7,358 nt of DNA. It comes from M0027 sp021713415. Lineage in GTDB: Bacteria > Pseudomonadota > Gammaproteobacteria > Francisellales > Francisellaceae. The stretch spans positions 1 through 7,358 of the forward strand of contig JAKJJQ010000091.1 in the NCBI GenBank assembly GCA_021713415.1, given 5' to 3'. Below, in pieces: positions 1 to 5,763 of this stretch. Position 1 is the stretch's first letter. The number at the start of each line of letters is the position of its first letter. The notes below the pieces were generated by a model. It saw only the letters and a list, made by a program, of their open reading frames with translations. It had not been told where the DNA came from and did not search any database. A program made the translations under genes and the position numbers.

Positions 1-119
1 CTAATATTACTCCCCTTTCTGAGGAAGTATTTGCAAATTATGATCGGAAAAAAGAGCACATTCAAGATGCTAATTATTACATTGAAATGAAGCTAAGAGA
101 GTTGAAACGATCTTTATGA
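1..119 (+). CDS. C-terminal end of an unidentified protein (5' end outside window)
   Basis: An open frame enters from the left edge; the first complete codon starts at base 3 and the frame closes with TGA at 117-119. It gives 38 residues, beginning NITPLSEEVF and ending LRELKRSL. Composition is ordinary for a soluble protein: mixed charged and hydrophobic residues, with a probable amphipathic helix rich in Lys, Arg and Glu at the very end. One of the other two plus frames has a stop at once (TAA at 2-4) and the other at 88-90, so this is the most plausible coding frame. I do not recognise the family and the visible part is too short to assign one. No hairpin with a T-run follows the stop, so no intrinsic terminator is evident. 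Confidence 0.5.
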   Translation, partial: NITPLSEEVFANYDRKKEHIQDANYYIEMKLRELKRSL

Positions 120-376
120 ATCACACAGTTAATGTAACTATTTGATTGATTTATACATTTATACCTAATTTTTAATGATAGATAATCTTTCAAAATTTAA
201 TATTCATCAAGATATTGTTTTACTTAAAAATTTATTGCTATGTACTTGGCGGTATGGCTGAAACTTACCCTTGTCAAGGTGTTGAAAAGCCATTTGATCT
301 ATTTAGTAAAATACAATTGAGTTATCTTAAGGCTAAAAATAAATTGATGTAGTTTTGAATTCTATATTGCTGTAGG
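120..376. other. Gene-poor interval with one doubtful 32-codon ORF
   Basis: Between the left-edge gene and the stop of the first minus-strand gene I see no RNA gene and no clear intrinsic terminator for either neighbour. The only open frame of note on the plus strand runs from ATG at 254 to TAG at 350-352 and encodes 32 residues starting MAETYPCQGV. The frame stays open upstream to about base 180. It has no Shine-Dalgarno sequence. Its composition (Cys, Pro, Gln, aromatic residues) is more protein-like than random AT-rich DNA, so it could be the remnant of a decayed gene, but this is weak. Confidence 0.3.
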
Positions 377-1723
377 CTAATTTCTGGATAATTGATTAGA
401 AACAGAGTTATTTTTATCTGTTTGTTGCAGCTGGAATATACAAGGCACTTTAGATTTATTATTTTCCTGATTATTTCCTAATGCATTTTTTATGGTTTTA
501 TTTAAAGAATCACGAAGTTCATTTATTTTACAGTCATTCACTTTTTCATTAATTAAATTATTAAGAGGTGCAAATCTTAACATATTATTATTTTTTTTAA
601 TCAATTCGCTCAAAATATGTGCAGATAGATTTATAGGTAGCCTATTTTCTGCATTGTTTTCTAAAGTTAAGCAATTTGTTAATGCAATTAAAAAAGGAAT
701 ATCAAGGCTAGATGCTTGTGTAGTTTCTTTAGATAAGTGTGAGGTAGTTTCATAAAACAGTACTAAGTTGCTAATATTAGGGGATATCTTAATTGCGTCA
801 ATTGTAGCATTAATAATTTTGCTATCTTCTGCGAACTCTTTAGCTAGACTTTGGTTGTATTCAGATAATTTTGCAAGTATTGAAAAATAGGATTCATAAT
901 TTTCGCTGAATAAATTAATGTCATTTTCCTTTAATAAATAATTAAGTATATTATCGACATCATTTTTATTTAATAGATCAAACGTACTGTTTTGATTTAA
1001 AAATATATATTTTCTAATAATATTATCTATTAGAATGCCAATTTCTGACTTAAATTCACTAACACTAATATGATCAGGTAAATCATTAGAAGTCATATTA
1101 TCATATTTACCTAAATTGCTCATTAAATACTTTAAAATTAGTGACAAGTTAGAACTTTGTTCACTAGGTGAAATTCTATCAGGGCTCTGATTAACATAGT
1201 AAATATACTCTGTAACATGATTAAGATAAAGGTGGGGGTTGTGAAAGTAAAGTCCCCTTTGATAATCCTCATTAGTTATTCTTCTCTGAAGCTCTTCATA
1301 ATATATATGATCTTCTTCTAAATAATAATCTTCATTATCGTCATAGAAACTTTCATTTTGTGCTTGTATATTTCTATTGGCTATCGTGTGATTTACAAAG
1401 TTTATTTTATTTTTATTGGTTTTTATAATATTTTTTATTTCTTCACTAAACTCTACTAACGAGATAGTCATAGGCAGTTCAATTATATCATTACCATTAA
1501 TCTCTTTTAAAATAGGAATAATTTCAGTATGATATTCATATGGAAAATCGTAAGCGTCGTTTATCTTGTTAAATGGTTCACCATTTATCTGATCTAAAAT
1601 ATCGTATTGCATAGCTGAGATTGTTATTTTGTCTTTTTTACTTTCATCTATAAAATGATAGTATATTAAAGTGTTATCATCAAAAGGAGTTTTACCGTCA
1701 GAGATTACTGTTTCATATTTCAT
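377..1723 (-). CDS. Hypothetical protein, about 448 aa, predicted helical C-terminal half
   Basis: This is a long minus-strand frame ending in TAG (377-379 on the plus strand). I chose the ATG at 1723-1721; an in-frame GTG three codons upstream (1732-1730) would give 451 residues. Neither start has a recognisable Shine-Dalgarno sequence, unlike the gene upstream. The product is soluble, with no signal peptide and no membrane segment. Residues 1-100 look like mixed alpha/beta. A strongly acidic, Tyr-rich patch lies at about 126-145 (DDNEDYY and EEDHIYYEE). From about 190 to 420 it reads as successive amphipathic helices with Leu/Ile spacing, which may be an alpha-solenoid. The last 30 residues are Asn/Gln/Lys-rich and probably disordered. 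I do not recognise the family. It lies about 105 nt downstream of another unrecognised minus-strand gene, so they may be co-transcribed, though the gap is large enough for its own promoter. An effector or other accessory role is inference from the neighbourhood only. Confidence 0.75.
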   Translation of the reverse strand: MKYETVISDGKTPFDDNTLIYYHFIDESKKDKITISAMQYDILDQINGEPFNKINDAYDFPYEYHTEIIPILKEINGNDIIELPMTISLVEFSEEIKNIIKTNKNKINFVNHTIANRNIQAQNESFYDDNEDYYLEEDHIYYEELQRRITNEDYQRGLYFHNPHLYLNHVTEYIYYVNQSPDRISPSEQSSNLSLILKYLMSNLGKYDNMTSNDLPDHISVSEFKSEIGILIDNIIRKYIFLNQNSTFDLLNKNDVDNILNYLLKENDINLFSENYESYFSILAKLSEYNQSLAKEFAEDSKIINATIDAIKISPNISNLVLFYETTSHLSKETTQASSLDIPFLIALTNCLTLENNAENRLPINLSAHILSELIKKNNNMLRFAPLNNLINEKVNDCKINELRDSLNKTIKNALGNNQENNKSKVPCIFQLQQTDKNNSVSNQLSRN

Positions 1724-1737
1724 GTTTTTCACTATTT

Positions 1738-1795
1738 TAGGTTATTTGATATTTTTGAATATATTTTGAATTATATATTTATAATTCATAACCTA
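1738..1795 (-). promoter_or_regulatory. Nested inverted repeats in the leader of the 448-aa gene
   Basis: Two inverted repeats lie just upstream of the start of the downstream minus-strand gene. The outer arms are TAGGTTAT (1738-1745) and ATAACCTA (1788-1795). The inner one is a perfect 9-bp palindrome with a TATT loop, with arms at 1767-1775 and 1780-1788. No T-run follows the inner hairpin in either direction, so it does not look like a terminator. On the minus strand a TATAAT-like hexamer lies close upstream, around 1801-1806, with no good -35 box. The structure could be an operator or a leader hairpin. In DNA this AT-rich short palindromes can arise by chance. Confidence 0.3.
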
Positions 1796-1828
1796 TAAAT
1801 TATATGCAAATTAATGGTCTATTTTCCA

Positions 1829-3436
1829 TTATAACTTTTCTAGTGTTATCTTTGAGTTATTATCGGTAGCATCTGTGTTATAGATTAATAGTTGTTCATT
1901 AATATTTTTATTATGTAAGTGTAAGTTTTTATAGTCAATATACGCTTTAAGAGATTTTTCATCAGTGATGTTTAGCGTTTTGCCTATTTCAGATAACTTA
2001 TTATTTTGGCTAATTATATCTAGTAGTTTGGCACCTGAATTGGATAATTCATGTCCGCCTAATTTGTGTCTACGTTTACATATTAATCTGAATGTTGTTT
2101 TTATTAGATTATCATTGATGTCTAATCGATTAGCTTTGATAGAAGATAGAACATTATGTAAATCAATAAATTTCTTAGACTTACTATTTTGTTTGTTCTC
2201 TAAAATTATTTCTAGTAATTCTATCATTTGAGAACTGTTTATATTATTAGTTGTAGGTTGAAGTGTTTTAGTTTGTAAACATTTTTTCTCAGAAAGTGTT
2301 GGAGGAAATTTTTTATGGTAAGTCTCATTAAGCTTATAATTATTACATTGCTTAATTTGAGTAATAATATTTTGAAAGAACTTTACAACTGTTTCTTTGG
2401 GTTTGGCGGTAGTTTCATAATCCATTAGTGTTGTCATTGTATTCAAGTACGCTTTAGGTACGGTATAGGTAGCAAATGTATGTACAACTGTAGATCTAAA
2501 TTGGCCATATGAATTATAAATTTCTTGTTCAAAGTGATTGAATATGTTTTGCTTTCCTTTCAATAACTCATAGTTATAAGTCAAGTATTTTATAATATCA
2601 TATAATATAGTTATAGATATTTCTTTACCTTTGGCGTTAGATAACTCATTTCGTATTTCTGTCAAATTTTTATATACGTTAGATTCTTGGCTATATATTT
2701 TTTGGATAATACCAAGATCGTTATATAATTTATCTGCATCTATAGTTTTGGTTTGAGAGTATATCTGATTTATGAATTTGGAAATACTAACCTTATCTTG
2801 TTTACGACCTTGATTATTACTATGTTTGGGTTGTCTAATTTTTTCTTGGGGGCTATTAAATTCTTTTATTGTATTGACTTGAAGATTTTTATTATATTGA
2901 AATTGATAATTTATTGTATGATTAATGTTGGGCTCATCATTAGATTTAGGCTGTTGTTGAGTGGTAAGGTTAGGTAGTAAGGAGTCAGATTTTTGTAATT
3001 CGGCAATGTCTGAGGATGATAGTCTTAGCATGTCGTCACCAAGGTTGATAGGGTCACATTTATTTATATCTAACGTTTTATTAAGCCTTAACTGTGAATT
3101 ATTTGATGAAAATTTATCTTTAGCCTTACAATTAGTAATCTTAAATATTAAGTTTGGATAATTACTAGTAGAAGGTGGTGGTATTTTAATATTATCTAGA
3201 TTAGTATTATTAAAGGTAATAGGTAGCTGGGAACTGTTATGATAATATAATTGCATTGTTATTGTAGTTGCATTAATATTAATCATTAACTTATTAATTT
3301 CCTTTTTTAAATGCCTTAGAAAATATTTAGCAAAATTTTTATCTTGATAATTTTTTGTAATATAATTTTTTATATAATCATTCATATTGTTTGTAGTCTG
3401 TTGTATTTTATCTTCATAGCTATAAGTTTTAGGCAT
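1829..3436 (-). CDS. Hypothetical protein, 535 aa, helical with a disordered middle
   Basis: The frame runs to TAA at 1829-1831. The open frame extends to an ATG at 3493, but the ATG at 3436-3434 is the better start: GGAG lies at 3447-3444 with a 7-nt gap, whereas the upstream ATG has no such site and lies in an inverted repeat. The resulting protein starts MPKTYSYEDK and has 535 residues. It has no signal peptide or membrane segment. Residues 7-56 look helical, and 57-103 look like beta-strands with a PPP turn near 86-88. Residues about 105-215 are low-complexity (Ser, Asn, Gln, Lys), with QQQP and NNQGRKQDK stretches, probably a flexible linker. About 216-365 and 402-505 are predicted helical domains, and a short basic stretch, CKRRHK, lies near 453-458. 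I do not recognise the family. It is transcribed divergently from the LRR operon and lies upstream of another unrecognised gene. A secreted or host-directed role is possible from context but not shown. Confidence 0.78.
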   Translation of the reverse strand: MPKTYSYEDKIQQTTNNMNDYIKNYITKNYQDKNFAKYFLRHLKKEINKLMININATTITMQLYYHNSSQLPITFNNTNLDNIKIPPPSTSNYPNLIFKITNCKAKDKFSSNNSQLRLNKTLDINKCDPINLGDDMLRLSSSDIAELQKSDSLLPNLTTQQQPKSNDEPNINHTINYQFQYNKNLQVNTIKEFNSPQEKIRQPKHSNNQGRKQDKVSISKFINQIYSQTKTIDADKLYNDLGIIQKIYSQESNVYKNLTEIRNELSNAKGKEISITILYDIIKYLTYNYELLKGKQNIFNHFEQEIYNSYGQFRSTVVHTFATYTVPKAYLNTMTTLMDYETTAKPKETVVKFFQNIITQIKQCNNYKLNETYHKKFPPTLSEKKCLQTKTLQPTTNNINSSQMIELLEIILENKQNSKSKKFIDLHNVLSSIKANRLDINDNLIKTTFRLICKRRHKLGGHELSNSGAKLLDIISQNNKLSEIGKTLNITDEKSLKAYIDYKNLHLHNKNINEQLLIYNTDATDNNSKITLEKL

Positions 3437-3443
3437 AATATAT

Positions 3444-3447
3444 CTCC
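3444..3447 (-). promoter_or_regulatory. Shine-Dalgarno site fixing the start of the 535-aa gene
   Basis: GGAG on the minus strand lies 7 nt before the ATG at 3436-3434. It supports this internal ATG over the longer open frame that begins at 3493. Confidence 0.65.
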
Positions 3448-3470
3448 ATCGTTTGACTTTTCCATTGAGT

Positions 3471-3493
3471 ATGTATTTTTTATATAAATACAT
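3471..3493 (-). repeat. 8-bp inverted repeat in the leader of the 535-aa gene
   Basis: The arms ATGTATTT (3471-3478) and AAATACAT (3486-3493) are perfect complements around a 7-nt loop. The repeat lies about 34 nt upstream of the chosen start and just outside the Shine-Dalgarno site. One arm contains the alternative upstream ATG. It could be an operator or a 5' UTR hairpin. The arms are nearly all A/T, so chance is possible. Confidence 0.35.
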
Positions 3494-3520
3494 TTTATAA
3501 TTTAAGTAGTTATCTTTATG

Positions 3521-3542
3521 GTGTGACCCCCATAATTTGGCC
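3521..3542. mobile_element. Possible solitary end of an IS3 (IS150-group) element
   Basis: The stretch contains TGACCCCCATAATTTGG, which resembles the terminal inverted repeats of many IS150-group IS3 elements (pattern TGACCCCCAAA...TTGGACA). It is a conspicuous run of C in very AT-rich non-coding DNA. There is no transposase frame next to it and I found no matching opposite end in the window, so if real it is a remnant. The family resemblance is from memory and not verified by a search. Confidence 0.25.
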
Positions 3543-3740
3543 TTGATTTTTTATAAAATAATTTTATTAACGCGCTAGAGTTTGCATTGAAAAGTTAGAG
3601 ATAGGTTGAAGTTTTAGCTCTATGTCCAGTGTTAATAGGTTTCTAAAAATATATCACTTTTAAAATCACCTTCAATCTAGGGGAGTTTGTATAAGTTATT
3701 TTGATATATAGTGAGTGGAAATATTAAATAGCTTAAGATA

Positions 3741-3746
3741 GAGGAG
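3741..3746 (+). promoter_or_regulatory. Strong Shine-Dalgarno site of the LRR gene
   Basis: GAGGAG lies 8 nt before the ATG at 3755. An overlapping ATG at 3751, only 4 nt from the site, opens a five-codon frame that stops at 3766-3768. The longer frame from 3755 has the better spacing and is the coding start. Confidence 0.75.
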
Positions 3747-3754
3747 TGTAATGA

Positions 3755-5746
3755 ATGTCAGATTATAATGATGCTTTGGAGAATATAAAGAAATTTAATG
3801 AAAATATAGAATTAAAAGCAATTGATTTTTCATATTCTGATTTAAGTAAAGAACAAATAGAATCACTTCTTAATGAAATTAATGATATTAATAGAGTGGA
3901 AAGTTTGGACTTAACAGGTGTAGAACTTACCCAATTTCCTAACAAAATTTTAGAATTTAATAGATTAAAAAGACTTATTATTGCTAATAATTATTTAATA
4001 GAAATACCTGATGATATTAAAAAATTAAATAATTTAGAAAAATTGTATTTATCTAATAATAAAATACAAAATTTACCAAATGGGTTAACTAGCCTTGTTC
4101 AACTGAAAACTCTTAAAGTTGAAAATAATAAATTACAGAGACTTCCTACTAATGCAGGACAGTTGAGTAGTTTAAAAGAATTACATTTGTCAAAGAATAA
4201 GTTCACTGAACTTTCAAAAGAAATCTGTAGTTTAACTAATTTAAATTTTCTAAGTATGAATGATAATCAAATAGTCTCTTTACATGATGACATTCAGAAT
4301 CTTTCAAAATTAAAAATACTACAAATGAGTAGAAATAGACTTACTTATTGTGGGCAAATAGCAAATTTACAGACTTTAGAAAAACTTAGTTTAGAAAGTA
4401 ATCAACTAGAAAATTTATCAATAGATAATTTAAGTAATCTAAAGTGGCTTAATTGTGCTAAAAATAACCTACAGAACTTACCAGATGAAGTAGGTGCACT
4501 AAGTAATCTAGAGGATTTAGATTGTGAGCAAAACTCAATTACTTCTGTTCCAGAGAGTATTAGAAACCTTAACCAAACTGTCCGCATTAATTTGCGACTA
4601 AACCCTTTATCAAATGAAACTATTCACTTTATTGAGTCTATAAATATGGATATAGAATATGGAGGTAATCTAACTACTGAAAATATATCATTTGATGATA
4701 TATTAAAAAAAATGAATATTAGTTTAAGTGAAAACAATCTAAATTTTATAAATAACAACCAGGCATTACAAACATTTATTGAAAAAGCTTGGAGTTCTAT
4801 GCTGTCTCAAACAGATTATGGCATAAAGATTATGAAAAATGGTTTAATACATCTTTTGGATCAAATTGAAAATAATTCCTCTATGATAATGGCAGAAGTA
4901 GAAAATAAAATAACTGATTGTTCTACACCTGTAGCAGATCTATTAACTCAACAATATATTTTTAAAATGAAAGAAGATGGAGAATTTGATCATACAGTTT
5001 GTGAAAAGTTAGCACTATCAGACTATGTATTACGCAGAGCAGAAAAATTTAAATTAAATAAAAGTGAAGCAATAGAGCAAAGAGAAGGATTATTAAATGC
5101 GGTATATTTAAAAGATTCGCATCTTGAGAAAGCTAATAAAATAAAAATAAAGCATGATAATGAAGCCCCATCAAATACACGTTATATTGATTTTTCTTTT
5201 AATCAAGTGCGTCAGGAAACAGCAAGTCAATTTATCAATATGTTTTGTATTTTAGATGAACAAGGTGAAGCTAAAAAGGATAGTGAAGGATATTTAAAAT
5301 ATGATGTTGATAAGGTTTTTGTGTTGAAAGATTCTTATGAAGAAAATGTACTTGGTTTAACATCTGAACATGCTAAAAAAATTAATACGCTTGTAAATTC
5401 AACATACGCTGATCTTTTGCAAAAGATATATAGCATAGAAGATGATAATAAAGTTAAAGAGCTATTGTCGTATGTATTTAATGGAGAAGAGAATAAGCAA
5501 GAACAACTTATACAATTAAAGCTCAATCTGCAAATATCTACTAAAAATACGTTGGAAGCGAATGAAGCTATATTAAACAAATATGTAAATCATATAAATG
5601 ATAAACTAAATAATGCTTCTGAGGGTGATAATAATCAAACGGTAAGTGAGGAAGGTACTTCTCCTGATATGCCTATGTTTAATGCGCATAATAGTAATAA
5701 TGAGCATGATAGTAATAATGAGCATAGTAGCAATGATAATGTGTAA
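3755..5746 (+). CDS. LRR effector-like protein with a C-terminal NEL-like (E3 ubiquitin ligase-type) region
   Basis: The product has 663 residues. Residues 1-47 form an N-terminal cap, of which 18-47 resemble one longer RI-like repeat. Ten LRRs follow from Val48, mostly 23 residues, on the pattern LxxLxLxxNxLxxLPxxIxxLxx; repeats 7 and 8 are one and two residues short. Residues 275-297 form a capping repeat with NPLSNET at 283-289, like the 'NPLSERT' junction of IpaH/SspH/SlrP effectors. Residues about 310-615 are helical and lack membrane segments or a signal peptide. Cys389 in TDCSTPVADLL sits about 105 residues after the NPLS motif, close to the catalytic Cys of NEL ligases, which transfer ubiquitin to host proteins. 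NEL enzymes have C-x-D; here it is C-S-T, so activity is uncertain. Asp388 immediately precedes the Cys. The tail (620-663) is acidic, Asn/Ser-rich and ends in a hexapeptide repeat. It is the first gene of a two-gene operon. LRR assignment is firm; NEL homology and effector role are inference. Confidence 0.85.
   Translation: MSDYNDALENIKKFNENIELKAIDFSYSDLSKEQIESLLNEINDINRVESLDLTGVELTQFPNKILEFNRLKRLIIANNYLIEIPDDIKKLNNLEKLYLSNNKIQNLPNGLTSLVQLKTLKVENNKLQRLPTNAGQLSSLKELHLSKNKFTELSKEICSLTNLNFLSMNDNQIVSLHDDIQNLSKLKILQMSRNRLTYCGQIANLQTLEKLSLESNQLENLSIDNLSNLKWLNCAKNNLQNLPDEVGALSNLEDLDCEQNSITSVPESIRNLNQTVRINLRLNPLSNETIHFIESINMDIEYGGNLTTENISFDDILKKMNISLSENNLNFINNNQALQTFIEKAWSSMLSQTDYGIKIMKNGLIHLLDQIENNSSMIMAEVENKITDCSTPVADLLTQQYIFKMKEDGEFDHTVCEKLALSDYVLRRAEKFKLNKSEAIEQREGLLNAVYLKDSHLEKANKIKIKHDNEAPSNTRYIDFSFNQVRQETASQFINMFCILDEQGEAKKDSEGYLKYDVDKVFVLKDSYEENVLGLTSEHAKKINTLVNSTYADLLQKIYSIEDDNKVKELLSYVFNGEENKQEQLIQLKLNLQISTKNTLEANEAILNKYVNHINDKLNNASEGDNNQTVSEEGTSPDMPMFNAHNSNNEHDSNNEHSSNDNV
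5687..5740 (+). repeat. Three tandem 18-bp units encoding a hexapeptide repeat
   Basis: Three units lie in frame at 5687-5704, 5705-5722 and 5723-5740, encoding HNSNNE, HDSNNE and HSSNDN (residues 645-662). The first two differ at a single base; the third has diverged further. They form the extreme C-terminus of the LRR protein, one codon before the stop. Such an array can change copy number by slippage without breaking the frame. Confidence 0.85.
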
Positions 5747-5763
5747 ATAAAGGGTTAGTACTG

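Larger units (their letters stand above)
3437..3754. promoter_or_regulatory. Divergent control region between the minus-strand genes and the LRR operon
   Basis: This interval of about 318 nt separates two divergent transcription units and must hold both promoters. AT-rich -10-like hexamers are abundant on both strands, and I cannot pick one with a convincing -35 box. Visible structure: an 8-bp inverted repeat at 3471-3493; an IS3-like end at 3521-3542; a perfect 7-bp palindrome around base 3560 (3553-3567); and an imperfect 10-bp inverted repeat with arms TAGGTTGAAG (3602-3611) and CTTCAATCTA (3670-3679). The last lies in what is probably the LRR gene's leader or promoter. No RNA gene or coding frame is evident. 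Confidence 0.5.

Noticed and set aside
251..292. tRNA-like appearance (TTGTCAA resembling an Asp anticodon loop)
   Set aside because: The flanking bases do not form a 5-bp anticodon stem and there is no D-arm, T-arm or acceptor pairing.
492..755. Plus-strand open frame of 87 codons antisense to the 448-aa gene
   Set aside because: It lies wholly inside a long minus-strand gene, has no ribosome site and its hydrophobic content is what reverse reading of an Asn/Lys-rich gene gives.
1965..2231. Plus-strand open frame of 88 codons antisense to the 535-aa gene
   Set aside because: It is a shadow of the long gene; two further plus-strand frames at 2753-2977 and 2961-3161 were rejected for the same reason.
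3048..3057. GGGTCACA as a possible partner of the IS3-like end at 3521
   Set aside because: It is a short match lying within coding sequence of the 535-aa gene; similarity does not extend.
3434..3493. N-terminal extension MYLYKKYILNG... of the 535-aa protein
   Set aside because: It has no Shine-Dalgarno site, begins within an inverted repeat, and the internal ATG has a well-placed GGAG.
5335..5580. Minus-strand open frame within the LRR gene
   Set aside because: It is antisense to a well-supported gene with a start signal; the Ser/Phe/Leu-rich composition is typical of shadow frames.
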